Below the pieces are notes generated by a model that saw only the letters and a list, made by a program, of their open reading frames with translations, ran no database searches and was not told the DNA's origin. DNA of 64,000 nucleotides from Mycobacterium sp. DL440 (GTDB lineage Bacteria; Actinomycetota; Actinomycetes; Mycobacteriales; Mycobacteriaceae). This document shows positions 8,368-16,285 of this stretch, piece after piece. Numbering within the stretch: the first letter of the stretch is position 1; every line of letters starts with the position of its first letter. The translations under genes and the position numbers were made by a program. The stretch lies in contig NZ_CP050191.1 in assembly GCF_011745145.1 (NCBI RefSeq), forward strand, positions 3,861,327-3,925,326, given 5' to 3'.

Positions 8368-8973
8368 TCAGCCCGCCAGCATCGCGTCGATCAGACGTCG
8401 TAGGACCTGCCTGATCTCGCGGCGGGCCTTCTTGGGGTCCTCGGCGGTGGCGATCGCCATGGCCGCCTCGTCGAGGGCGCCGATCAGCACGTGCGCCAAC
8501 GCCCGCACCGGCTGCCTGGCCAGCTGGCCCGCCTTGATCGCCTCGCTCAAGAGCTGCTCGGTCATGCCCAGGCTGTAGCGCTGGGCGACGTCGCGGAAGC
8601 CGGCCCAGCCGAGCACACTCGGGGCGTCGAGCAGGACCAGCTGGCGCACCTCGGGATCACCGGACACCTCCAGCCAGGCGTCGACCGCGGCCCGGATCGC
8701 GTCGGCGGGCGTGGCCGCCCCCGATGCCGCCACCTCGGTCGCCAATCGAGACATCACATCCTGCTCGACAACCTCGACCACAGCCAGGAAAAGCGCTGCC
8801 TTGTCGGCGAATTGGTGATACATCGCGCCGCGGGTCACCCCGGCGGCGGTGGCGATCTCCGGCGTGCCGACCTCGGCATACCCACGTTCACCCCACAGCC
8901 GCCGGGCGGCCGAGATCAGCGCCTCGCGGGTGGCCGCGGAGCGCTCTTCCTGGGTACGTCTCTTGTTTTCCAT
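8368..8973 (-). CDS. TetR/AcrR family regulator, divergent from alpha/beta hydrolase
   Basis: 201 aa. An N-terminal TetR DNA-binding domain (residues about 15-60) has the helix-turn-helix TPEIATAAGVTRGAMYHQFADKAALF. The C-terminal ligand domain ends with LIGALDEAAMAIATAEDP. Divergent transcription from the hydrolase at 9034 and an imperfect palindrome between them point to local autoregulation. It is paralogous to the TetR at 31962-32564, which also faces a hydrolase and shares the LIGALDEAA-IATAEDP block. The ligand is unknown, and an acyl or aromatic compound processed by the hydrolase is a reasonable guess. Confidence 0.88.
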   Translation of the reverse strand: MENKRRTQEERSAATREALISAARRLWGERGYAEVGTPEIATAAGVTRGAMYHQFADKAALFLAVVEVVEQDVMSRLATEVAASGAATPADAIRAAVDAWLEVSGDPEVRQLVLLDAPSVLGWAGFRDVAQRYSLGMTEQLLSEAIKAGQLARQPVRALAHVLIGALDEAAMAIATAEDPKKARREIRQVLRRLIDAMLAG

Positions 8974-8989
8974 ACACCCTGTTGGTAAG

Positions 8990-9010
8990 TTACAGACACG
9001 CTGTTTGTAA
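8990..9010. promoter_or_regulatory. Probable TetR operator
   Basis: An imperfect 21-bp palindrome with half-sites TTACA-ACA / TGT-TGTAA lies between the TetR start (8973) and the hydrolase start (9034). Similar ACAG/CTGT half-sites lie in the paralogous intergene at 31896-31908. Confidence 0.55.
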
Positions 9011-9033
9011 ATGTATCGAGCTGGGAGTCATCC

Positions 9034-9864
9034 ATGTCGACCATTGAGATTAACGCCGGAACCATCCATTACGAGGAATTCGGACCAACCGAGGGCAGGC
9101 CGGTCGTCTTCGTGCACGGGTACATGATGGGCGGCCAACTGTGGCGGCAGGCGAGCGCTCGGTTGGCCTCGCAGGGCCTCCGCTGCATCGTCCCGACCTG
9201 GCCACTCGGCGCGCATCCCGAACCGCTGCGCCCCGGCGCCGATCGCAGCATCCGCGGTGTCGCCGACATTGTCGCCGACACCCTGGCCGCGCTGGACCTG
9301 CAGGACGTCGTCCTGGTCGGCAATGACACCGGCGGGGTGGTCACCCAGCTGGTGGCGGTGCACCATCCGGACCGGATCGGCGCGCTCGTGCTGACGAGTT
9401 GCGATGCGTTCGAGCACTTTCCGCCGCCCATCCTCAAGCCACTGATCGCGGCTGCGCGCTCCAAGGCCGTGTTCCGGACTGCCGCCCAGTTGGTCCGGGT
9501 CCCGGCTGTGCGCAAGCGGGCGTATGCGGGTCTGGCCCACTCCAACATCGACGCGCTCACCCGCGAATGGGTGCGCACCGCACTGTCGAATCCCGCGATC
9601 GCCGAGGATCTCCGGCAGTTCACCCTGTCGTTGCGCACCGAGGTCACCACCGGGGTGGCCGAGCGACTGCCGGAGTTCGCCAAGCCGACGCTCGTTGCGT
9701 GGTCGGCCGATGATGCGTTCTTCGAACTCGGCGACGGTGAACGACTGGCGCGGATCATTCCGCAGGCCCGCCTCGAGGTCATCGACGGAGCCCGCACGTT
9801 CTCGATGGTCGACCGCCCGGACCGGTTGGCCGACCTGCTGTCAACGATCGCCGTGCGCGCCTGA
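9034..9864 (+). CDS. Alpha/beta hydrolase (haloalkane dehalogenase / epoxide hydrolase-like)
   Basis: 276 aa. The oxyanion HG motif is in VVFVHGYMMGG. The nucleophile elbow is VLVGNDTGG, giving an aspartate nucleophile as in haloalkane dehalogenases and epoxide hydrolases rather than the serine of esterases. The start MSTIEINAGTIHYEEFG is typical. Candidate acid and late-domain residues lie in LVAWSADDAFF; the usual catalytic His is not obvious, because ARTFSMVD replaces the common HF/HW block. Divergent TetR control is likely. The substrate is unknown. A paralogue at 30969-31856 has lost even the aspartate. Confidence 0.85.
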   Translation: MSTIEINAGTIHYEEFGPTEGRPVVFVHGYMMGGQLWRQASARLASQGLRCIVPTWPLGAHPEPLRPGADRSIRGVADIVADTLAALDLQDVVLVGNDTGGVVTQLVAVHHPDRIGALVLTSCDAFEHFPPPILKPLIAAARSKAVFRTAAQLVRVPAVRKRAYAGLAHSNIDALTREWVRTALSNPAIAEDLRQFTLSLRTEVTTGVAERLPEFAKPTLVAWSADDAFFELGDGERLARIIPQARLEVIDGARTFSMVDRPDRLADLLSTIAVRA

Positions 9865-9871
9865 TTTCCTC

Positions 9872-9935
9872 CCGCGAGCAGACGCAAACTCGCACAAATC
9901 ACGGGTCAGCAATGCGGGTTTGCGTCTGCTCGCGG
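9872..9935. terminator. Intergenic palindrome, second sequence class
   Basis: 23-bp arms 9872-9894 and 9913-9935 (core GCGAGCAGACGCAAA) pair perfectly except for one G-T position, which is still a wobble pair in RNA. The loop is 18 nt. It lies 8 bp after the hydrolase stop and 7 bp before the ligase stop, so a bidirectional terminator is likely. Its sequence is unrelated to the 2437/8290 element. Confidence 0.75.
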
Positions 9936-9941
9936 AAGAAG

Positions 9942-11552
9942 CTAGAGCGTGACCACCTCGTAGGCGCCGTCGGCGTGACGGGCCCGGATGGTTTTCTTGT
10001 CGTACTTGCCGACGCTGGTGCGTGGCACCTGCTCGATGAAGGTCCACCGCTCGGGCAGCCACCAACGAACCACCTTGTCTGCCAAGAACTCCCGCAGTTC
10101 AGCCGCCTCCGCTGAGGCCCCCTTGTGCAGCACCACGACGGCGAGCGGGCGTTCCTGCCAGCGCTCGTCGGGCACTCCGACAACGGCCGCCTCCAGCACC
10201 GCCGGGTGGGCGATCAGGTGGTTCTCCAACTCCACCGAGGAGATCCACTCCCCGCCGGACTTGATGACGTCCTTGGCCCGGTCGGTCAATGTCACGTAGC
10301 CCTGCCGGTCGATCGTGCCGACATCCCCGGTGCGCAGCCACCCGGTGTCGAATTTCTCGGAGTCGCGGTCCAGGTAGTAGGCGCCGGTGATCCACGGGCC
10401 GCGCACCTCGAGTTCGCCGACGGCGGCACTGTCGTTGGGCAGTGGCGCGCCCTCGTCGTCGACGACGCGCACCTCCACGCCGCACATCGGCCTGCCCTGA
10501 CTGACTCGCATCTCCCACTGTCGTTCCTCGGACACTCCGGGCAGCGGCTTGGCCACCGTGGCCAGCGGCGAGGTCTCGGTCATCCCCCAGGCCTGTTGGA
10601 TGTACACGCCGTAGGTCTCCTGGAAGGTCTGCATCAGGGAGAGCGGCACTGCCGAACCACCGCAGGCCACCAGCCGCAGCGATGAAACGTCGTGTCCCGG
10701 ATTCTTTTCCAGGCAGTGCATGACGTCGTTCCAGATGGTCGGCACGGCACCGGCCAGCGTGGGGCGCTGTGTTTCGATCAGGTCGATCAGCGAGGCGCCG
10801 TCCATGAACCGGTCGGGCATCACCACGTTGGCGCCGGCCATCAGTGCCGCATACGGCAGGCCCCACGCATTGGCGTGGAACATCGGGACGATCGGCAGCA
10901 CGGTGTCACCGCAGCTGACGTCGAGCGCATTGGCGGTGCAGGTGTTCAGCGCATGCAGGTAGCTCGATCGGTGGCTGTACACCACGCCTTTCGGGTTTCC
11001 GGTGGTGCCGCTCGTGTAACACATTGCCGCCGCGGAGCTTTCGTCGACCTCGGGCCAGTCGAACTCGGTGGGCTGCGCGGCCAGCAGATCGTCCCAGCGC
11101 ACGACCGTCACGCCCTCCAACGCGTCCACGTCGCCCTCGCCCACCACGACCACGGTGTGCACGGTCTCCAGCAACGGCAGCACCGGGGCGAGCAGCGGCA
11201 CCACGGAGGCGTCGGCGATGACTACCTGATCGGCCGCCTCGTTGGCGATGTAGGCGATCTGTTCGGCGGACAACCGGATGTTCAGGGTGTGCAGCACGGC
11301 GCCCATAGCGGGCACGGCGAGGTAGGCGGCGAGGTGCTCGGTGTTGTTCCACATGAAGGTGCCGACGCGTTGGTCGCCGTCGATCCCGAGCCCGCGCAGA
11401 CCATGCGCCAGTTGGGCCGCCTGTCCGCCCAGCTCGCGGTAGTTGATCGTGCGATAGCGGCCCTCGCCGCATGCGGTGGTCACGGTCCGGTCGCCATTGA
11501 CCCCGCAGGCGTGTCGCAGGATCGCGGTGATCGTCAACGGCCAGTTCTGCAT
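9942..11552 (-). CDS. Fatty-acyl-CoA synthetase / AMP-dependent ligase (FadD-type)
   Basis: ATP-dependent activation of a carboxylic acid to acyl-AMP and acyl-CoA, 536 aa. The P-loop-like signature is YTSGTTGNPKGVVYSH. The A5 motif is QQAWGMTETSP, and the TGD-containing A7 region is WLRTGDVGTID. The A8 hinge is LTDRAKDVIKSGGEWIS, and the catalytic lysine is in RTSVGKYDKK (A10). The ATG at 11552 follows GAAGAG, and a GTG four codons upstream lacks such a site; the open frame further upstream is non-coding in character. Its size and motifs fit medium/long-chain FadD enzymes. The chain-length preference cannot be read. Confidence 0.92.
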   Translation of the reverse strand: MQNWPLTITAILRHACGVNGDRTVTTACGEGRYRTINYRELGGQAAQLAHGLRGLGIDGDQRVGTFMWNNTEHLAAYLAVPAMGAVLHTLNIRLSAEQIAYIANEAADQVVIADASVVPLLAPVLPLLETVHTVVVVGEGDVDALEGVTVVRWDDLLAAQPTEFDWPEVDESSAAAMCYTSGTTGNPKGVVYSHRSSYLHALNTCTANALDVSCGDTVLPIVPMFHANAWGLPYAALMAGANVVMPDRFMDGASLIDLIETQRPTLAGAVPTIWNDVMHCLEKNPGHDVSSLRLVACGGSAVPLSLMQTFQETYGVYIQQAWGMTETSPLATVAKPLPGVSEERQWEMRVSQGRPMCGVEVRVVDDEGAPLPNDSAAVGELEVRGPWITGAYYLDRDSEKFDTGWLRTGDVGTIDRQGYVTLTDRAKDVIKSGGEWISSVELENHLIAHPAVLEAAVVGVPDERWQERPLAVVVLHKGASAEAAELREFLADKVVRWWLPERWTFIEQVPRTSVGKYDKKTIRARHADGAYEVVTL

Positions 11553-11672
11553 CGTGCTCTTCACGGGCGCGATGCTATGCGGTCTTTCGTCGACGCCGGC
11601 GGGAACGTTTCGAATTTCCCGAACGATGTATGTAGGGGAAGATGAACTGACCACGACGGAAGGACGAGTCCG

Positions 11673-11984
11673 ATGCGCACAACGTCGCTGCTGGCGGCAG
11701 TCGGGCTGGCTCTGTTGGGCGTGGCGGGCGCGTCGTCCGCGGTGGCCTCGGCCGAGGAAACAGCGCAGGACACGATCAACCGGCTGCAGTCCGAGGGCTA
11801 CACCGTCACCATCGACAAGATCGGCACCGCACCGCTGGACCAGTGCACGGTCACCAGCGTGCGTAACCCTCAGCAGGTCAGCCAGTTGGTGCCCTACGTC
11901 GGGCCGGGGCTGGGCGGCGATCGGATCCTGGTGCCGTCGGTCACCAGCCGGACCGTGTCGGTGTCGCTCAACTGCCAGCGTTGA
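11673..11984 (+). CDS. Small exported two-cysteine protein, paralogue of 19636-19950
   Basis: 103 aa. A Sec signal peptide (MRTTSLLAAVGLALLGVAGASSAVASAEE, cleavage probably after ASA at about residue 27) precedes a mature domain of about 75 residues. Its GTAPLDQCTVTSVRNPQ and C-terminal TVSVSLNC blocks leave two cysteines that could form a disulphide. A second gene in this window encodes the same fold: GSAPLDQCTVASIRNPQ and ITVSLDC. The start follows GGAAGGA. Similar small exported proteins are common in mycobacteria, but I know of no assigned function. Confidence 0.8.
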   Translation: MRTTSLLAAVGLALLGVAGASSAVASAEETAQDTINRLQSEGYTVTIDKIGTAPLDQCTVTSVRNPQQVSQLVPYVGPGLGGDRILVPSVTSRTVSVSLNCQR

Positions 11985-12037
11985 CGCGCGGCCAGCGACT
12001 CCGTGCCGCGGGCCGATCAAGCTTCTAGCCGGGTTGC

Positions 12038-12295
12038 TCACCAGCCCCATGGCCACCACTGGCGGTCGTGGCCCCAGCCGTAGCCGCCGTGCCAGCCGCG
12101 GCCGCCGCCCCAGCCGCCGTGGAAACCTCCGCCGTGGAAACCGGCCGGGATCACATTAGCGGCCGCGGGCGCGGACGCGACGGCAGCCGGCTGAACAGGC
12201 AGCGGATCAGCCATCTCCGCAGGTGCGACGCCAATGGCCATGGCGGCAGCGCCTGCCACCACCGCCTGGGTGATGTACTTCAGTCGAATTCGCAT
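12038..12295 (-). CDS. Small exported Gly/His/Trp-rich protein
   Basis: 85 aa from the ATG at 12295, preceded by AAAGGAG; an upstream in-frame start adds a hydrophilic stretch and is rejected. The N-terminus MRIRLKYITQAVVAGAAAMAIG is a signal peptide. The mature part ends in a low-complexity tail made of FHGGG, WGGG, WHGGYGWG and WWPWGW blocks. The His/Gly/Trp composition resembles other mycobacterial exported repeats and might bind metal or cell wall, but that is speculation. It is isolated: the upstream gene on this strand is a TetR regulator 164 bp away. Confidence 0.75.
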   Translation of the reverse strand: MRIRLKYITQAVVAGAAAMAIGVAPAEMADPLPVQPAAVASAPAAANVIPAGFHGGGFHGGWGGGRGWHGGYGWGHDRQWWPWGW

Positions 12296-12459
12296 GTTGG
12301 CACTCCTTTGAAAGGCATTTGTGTCCGTGCTTTCTCCAGAGTTGCGCCCCCGCGGTGCCGTGTCGTCACGGCTGACACCCATATCTGCGCCCCTGCCACC
12401 TGGAAGTCGGTCAACCCCTGGATATTGCCGCTAGCCAGGCAAGCCGTGCTTCGTAGGAA

Positions 12460-13125
12460 TCAATCCCCGACTGCCAGGCCGGGCAGCAGGATCGAAACCA
12501 ATCCTGCTGCGTGCGCGTCGATCCAAGTGGGGTCGGTCGGGTCCCGCCCGGTGAGCAGACGGACTTCGGGGGCGTTCACATAGGGCAGCGACGCGGCACC
12601 GACGAGGACGTAATAGAGGATCTCGCTGTCGATGGGTGCGGCAACGCCGGAGCCCCGCAATACCTGCCAGGCCGGGCGGATGCCGTCGAAGAACGGCTTC
12701 ACGTGAGTCTCGGTCATCCAGGCCAACCGGTCGCTGGCTGCGGTGCCCTCATGCACCATGATCTGGTTGAGTTCAGGATGCTCGGCTGCGAATCGCACGA
12801 ATCGGCGTATCCCTTCGGCAAACGCCGCAGCGAGCACCGGCACCTCGACTCCGGCCGGCTTCGCGGGTAGCGCTCCATCCATCGCCGCCCGCATCAGCCC
12901 GAAGAGATGATCCACCGCGGCCGTCCACAGGGCCGTCTTCGACTCGAAGTGATAGTTGATCTGCGGCTGGTGCGCCTGCACTCGCGCCGCGATGGCTCGC
13001 GTCGACGCGCCATCGAAACCCTTTGCCCCGAACTCGACCAGCGCCGACTCCACCAGAGCCTCCCGAATATCAGCCCTGGCCCGGCGCAGCCGCACCTTGT
13101 TCGGCGGTTGGGTCTTGTGCTTCAT
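12460..13125 (-). CDS. TetR family regulator with strong divergent operator
   Basis: 221 aa from the ATG at 13125 (TTG and GTG just upstream are also in frame). The HTH is STRAIAARVQAHQPQINYHF, near residues 40-58, followed by the usual SKTALW. The C-terminal half has the dimer-type TetR_C layout (ELNQIMVHEG, RLAWM). The gene faces a PNPOx-like oxidase. A nearly perfect palindrome (14-bp arms, 4-bp spacer) lies 11 bp before its start and 15 bp before the oxidase start, so autorepression and co-control of the divergent operon are strongly suggested. The effector is unknown. Confidence 0.87.
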   Translation of the reverse strand: MKHKTQPPNKVRLRRARADIREALVESALVEFGAKGFDGASTRAIAARVQAHQPQINYHFESKTALWTAAVDHLFGLMRAAMDGALPAKPAGVEVPVLAAAFAEGIRRFVRFAAEHPELNQIMVHEGTAASDRLAWMTETHVKPFFDGIRPAWQVLRGSGVAAPIDSEILYYVLVGAASLPYVNAPEVRLLTGRDPTDPTWIDAHAAGLVSILLPGLAVGD

Positions 13126-13135
13126 CACCAAGAGG

Positions 13136-13167
13136 GTACCGTTATTATCGACTGATAATAACGGTAC
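13136..13167. promoter_or_regulatory. TetR operator, 14-4-14 perfect inverted repeat
   Basis: Arms GTACCGTTATTATC (13136-13149) and its exact complement (13154-13167) flank GACT. This AT-rich block stands out from the GC-rich surroundings and is centred between the divergent TetR and oxidase genes. Confidence 0.8.
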
Positions 13168-13181
13168 AGAAGGACTGGGCC

Positions 13182-13637
13182 ATGGCCGCTACCCGTGAGA
13201 CCACGAATCAACACCGAGATACCCCAGACGACACCGACGACCTGCTGGTGGCGACCATGGGCGATCGAGCCAAGGCCAAAGCGGTTGCCCGCAACGGCAA
13301 AGTCAGCCTCTGCGTACTGGACGAGACGTGGCCCTTCGCCTACCTGCAGGTCTATTGCGACGCGGTGATCGACGACGACGACGAAACCCTGGTCGACGTG
13401 ATGATGGCGGTGGCAGAACGTATGTCGGGTGAGCCCTTGCCAACCGAGATGCGACCGGCGGTCAAGGCCGTCGCCGAGCAAGAAGGCCGAGTTCTGGTGC
13501 GGTGCAGGCCCTACGCGACGTTCGTCACGCCGCCGCGACACCTGCACAGCAACGACCAACAGGAGCTGACCCACTGGGTCTCGGCGTCGATGCCCTGGGA
13601 CGCTCCCGACTCCCCGGACGGTGGTTCTCAGCGATGA
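13182..13637 (+). CDS. Pyridoxamine 5'-phosphate oxidase-like (flavin/F420-binding split-barrel) protein
   Basis: 151 aa from the ATG at 13182, preceded by AGAAGGA. The sequence LLVATMGDRAKAKAVARNGKVSLCVLDETWPFAYLQV has the beta-barrel pattern of FMN- or F420-binding PNPOx-like proteins of actinobacteria. The C-terminal VLVRCRPYATFVTPP is consistent with a substrate/cofactor face. The last codons overlap the start of the methyltransferase (ATGA at 13634-13637), so the two are translationally coupled and probably under the divergent TetR. The substrate is unknown, and detoxification of a TetR-sensed compound is one possibility. Confidence 0.75.
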   Translation: MAATRETTNQHRDTPDDTDDLLVATMGDRAKAKAVARNGKVSLCVLDETWPFAYLQVYCDAVIDDDDETLVDVMMAVAERMSGEPLPTEMRPAVKAVAEQEGRVLVRCRPYATFVTPPRHLHSNDQQELTHWVSASMPWDAPDSPDGGSQR

Positions 13638-14310
13638 CCGACGTAACGCAGCGGTGGCGCTCTGAGCGTGTCATGGCAGCCATGTACGAGGCCGGCGTCA
13701 AGCACGACCGTGTCGCAACGGTCGGCGCCTGGACGATATGGGGCGCCGACATGCGACACATGTTCGCCGACGTCGCTCGACTTGCGGACGCCCCGGCCGG
13801 GACCTCGATACTCGACATACCCTGCGGCGGCGGCTTCGCCTTTCGCGGCCTGCGTCCCGGTCAGGCGGTGCACTACGTCGCGGCCGACATATCGCCATAC
13901 ATGCTCGGCCAGGCGCGCGCAGCGGCGGCCCGACGGGGCCTCCAAGACGCGATCGAATTCGCCGAAGCCGACGTCACCGCACTCCAGTTCGCCGACAACA
14001 GCTTTGAGCTCTGCCTGACCTACAACGGTCTGCACTGTCTGCCGGACCCGCGCGCCGCGCTGGGCGAACTCAGTCGCGTACTCAAGCCAGGGGGACGCTG
14101 CGGGGGACGTCATGCGTTACCGGTCGAGGTCGGCGCAAGGATGTTCTGATCGCGATGCTGCGACGAGCCGGTGTGTTTGGAAACGCGCCGCGCGCAGGCG
14201 AAATCGAGCGTTGGTTGAGGGAATTCGGCCTCGACGTCGTGACACTCGAACGCAGCGGAGCGATCGAGTTCTTCGAAGCGCGATTGCCAGTGAGGGACGA
14301 GACGGGCTGA
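13634..14310 (+). pseudogene. Class I SAM-dependent methyltransferase, interrupted by a single-base frameshift
   Basis: The first frame gives motif I (SILDIPCGGGFAF), a UbiE-like middle (NGLHCLPDP) and motif III-like RVLKPGGR, then terminates early at 14149 with unrelated residues. Moving one base at about 14097 restores LRGTS, a GRGRRKDVLIAMLRRAGVFG block and WLREFGLDVVTLERSG, ending at TGA 14308-14310. That second stretch is a normal methyltransferase C-terminus, so one base (probably a C in CGC-CTG) is missing. It is either a genuine recent inactivation or a sequencing error. The start overlaps the PNPOx-like gene by ATGA. The intact enzyme would be about 225 aa. Confidence 0.8.
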
Positions 14311-14541
14311 TGAGCGACCGTGTCGTCGGAGCCCATAACGATCTAGTTAAGCATTCCGTTTGGATCGGGTGAATCAGCCCGATCGTTGCCCTTCTGCTAC
14401 CCCTGGCTTCAGCAGCCAGCGGCCTGGATAACCTGTCACACACCATGTTTCGAGTGATCGCATCCGACCTCGCTGGCCGCCGACGCCGATCGGATCGACA
14501 CGCTGCGCCGCAGTTTGGCCAACATGATCAATGAGCGTTGG
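14311..14541. other. Intergenic region with possible gene debris
   Basis: A 20-codon ORF overlaps the methyltransferase stop (ATGA at 14310), but I cannot support it as a gene. Around 14475-14550 the plus strand reads like a coding remnant (IDTLRRSLANMINERW) without a start. The region is somewhat AT-richer than its neighbours. Confidence 0.3.
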
Positions 14542-15237
14542 TTACGGTGATCGTAGGATGACGATCGCATTGTCGATCTTTTTGAAGGAACTGAACGTCT
14601 CTGCGGGAACGCCGAATACGGCCGACAGCACCCGCGGCGGAAGCCTGCTGAGTGACTCACCGATGCCGATGTTGTCTTTGTCCTCGGGCGCACTGGTGTT
14701 CTGGATGATGATTATCGTCATATCATCCGGGCCCCGGTTCTCAAAGTAGTGAAATGAACCTTGGGGCGCGAAGACGACGTCATTGACATGTTGGTCGAAG
14801 GCCTCCTGGTTGCCGTTCCCGTCGATGACAATCCACGTCGCGACTCCGCTGGTGACGATGTTGAGCTCCCACGCGCTGGGATGCCAGTGCGGCTCGCGGA
14901 TACCTCCGGGCTGCAACGTCAGCAGCAGGATGCTGGCCTCCTGACCTGTGAGGATCGGGAAATTGTCTTCACTGGCTTGCTGGAACCAGCCCCCGTCATG
15001 CGTACTTTTGGGCGAATCACCGAGATGGAACAAGTGTGACTGCGACGTGATCGTCTCGGCAGGTAGGCGGGGATCACCAAAGCGCGCAGCATCATCAGAC
15101 ATTGGAGTCTCCTCACCATTGCCGGTGCCATTGCCGGTGCCGGTGCTGAAAACAAGGCGGTCAACGCCGACACCGGTTGCGGCCGCGGCGCCTGCCAAGC
15201 CCGCTCCGCCCAGGATCTTTCGACGGTTTACCGCCAC
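14542..15237 (-). CDS. Exported cupin-domain protein (oxalate-decarboxylase-like)
   Basis: 231 aa. The N-terminus MAVNRRKILGGAGLAGAAAATG is a Tat-like signal with an Arg pair and a hydrophobic stretch, followed by a low-complexity GTGNGTGNG linker. The cupin core has the metal motif REPHWHPSAWELN (His-x-His, then Glu) and a second motif near GSFHYFEN. This matches bicupin-derived oxalate decarboxylase-like proteins, though only one cupin is clear. The metal is probably Mn or Fe. Its neighbours are the frameshifted methyltransferase and a divergently acting IclR, and no operon partner is evident. The substrate is unknown. Confidence 0.82.
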   Translation of the reverse strand: MAVNRRKILGGAGLAGAAAATGVGVDRLVFSTGTGNGTGNGEETPMSDDAARFGDPRLPAETITSQSHLFHLGDSPKSTHDGGWFQQASEDNFPILTGQEASILLLTLQPGGIREPHWHPSAWELNIVTSGVATWIVIDGNGNQEAFDQHVNDVVFAPQGSFHYFENRGPDDMTIIIIQNTSAPEDKDNIGIGESLSRLPPRVLSAVFGVPAETFSSFKKIDNAIVILRSP

Positions 15238-15358
15238 GCTGGCAGGCTACCGCCGACGGTGAGGTTCCGTGAGCGAGTTCGAAGAAGAATGGCACCCATC
15301 GGCGGCCCGACCGGCGATCGAAGCGTCCTTTGCGATCCAACTGGCGGACCCGCCAGAT

Positions 15359-16225
15359 CTACACCACCCCCGGCGCTAGACGATCTTGGGCGGACCGCAG
15401 GGCAGCGTCGAGCTCATCGTGGGTGAGACCGTCTGTTCGGGCGAGGTGGATCTCGATCTGATATTCCGGCTGGCCGGTGCTACCGAAGATCGGCAGGACC
15501 ACGAATTCTGTTGTCGCCAGGTCTGTTTCCAGCGTGCGGGTCACCGACTGCAGAGTGACCATGGTCATCAGCTTGCTCAGTTGGCGCGTCACTGCTGCGG
15601 CGGGTTCCAGCGAGGCGAGAAGACCTGCGAGGCGATCGTGCAGCGACAACGAGGCGTCGTTGAATCGCCAGGCTCCGTAACCCCGCTGCCGGATGTCGCC
15701 GAGCACCAGGCGATGTTCTTCGATGTCTGTCTGGGTCAGCCGCGGCGTGACGCGTTGCAGCCAGCGCGCGACGGCAACATCGTCGCGCCACGCCATCGCC
15801 ACCAGACCGAATGGCGGATCGATCGGGAAGCGATGACCAACCGCATGCTCACCGTCAGTGGCATGCCCGACGGTGTCGACGGTGGTCAGATGCCGGTCGC
15901 CGATCTTGGACATCGAGCAGCCTGCGCCGAGCCGCTCGTGCAGGCCCACGAGCGCTTCACGGCCGCGGTCGAGCAGCGGGAACTGCCTGCGCAAGCCGTG
16001 CACCAGGCCGAACAATCCGCTGCCCAGCCCGTATCGGCGGTCGTCGTAGCGGGCCACCCAGCCGCCCTGCTCCAGCTCGGCCAGCACCAGCGCACACGTC
16101 GACGTGGTGATGCCACACTGCCTGGCCAGTTCGGCCGAGGTGTAGCCCTCGGTCGAATCCGCCAGTGCCCCGATCACGTCCATCGCACGGCGAGTCGGTG
16201 GTGACTTCGGCGTTGACTTGCCCAC
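15359..16225 (-). CDS. IclR family transcriptional regulator
   Basis: 288 aa from a GTG at 16225 with an excellent GGGAGG upstream; longer in-frame starts extend into the divergent promoter. The winged HTH is YTSAELARQCGITTSTCALVLAELEQGGWV at about residues 25-55. The C-terminal effector domain has the RFPIDPPFGLVAMAW block and ends HDELDAALRSAQDRL. It faces the NAD(P)-binding reductase at 16286. Two near-identical 13-bp blocks 21 bp apart lie between them, the likely operator. The regulator presumably senses a compound handled by that reductase. Confidence 0.87.
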   Translation of the reverse strand: MGKSTPKSPPTRRAMDVIGALADSTEGYTSAELARQCGITTSTCALVLAELEQGGWVARYDDRRYGLGSGLFGLVHGLRRQFPLLDRGREALVGLHERLGAGCSMSKIGDRHLTTVDTVGHATDGEHAVGHRFPIDPPFGLVAMAWRDDVAVARWLQRVTPRLTQTDIEEHRLVLGDIRQRGYGAWRFNDASLSLHDRLAGLLASLEPAAAVTRQLSKLMTMVTLQSVTRTLETDLATTEFVVLPIFGSTGQPEYQIEIHLARTDGLTHDELDAALRSAQDRLAPGVV

Positions 16226-16242
16226 GATCACCTCCCTACTAT

Positions 16243-16276
16243 GCGTCCAAATAATCGATATGAGCATCCTAATAAT
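16243..16276. promoter_or_regulatory. Direct repeats in IclR/reductase intergene (putative IclR operator)
   Basis: GCGTCCAAATAAT (16243-16255) and GCATCCTAATAAT (16264-16276) match at 11 of 13 positions and are spaced exactly 21 bp, two helical turns. They overlap the -10 to Shine-Dalgarno region of the reductase. Confidence 0.5.
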
Positions 16277-16285
16277 AGGAGATAA

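Noticed and set aside
14310..14372. 20-codon ORF overlapping the methyltransferase stop (ATGA)
   Set aside because: Too short and without pattern. The overlap is probably chance or a relic.
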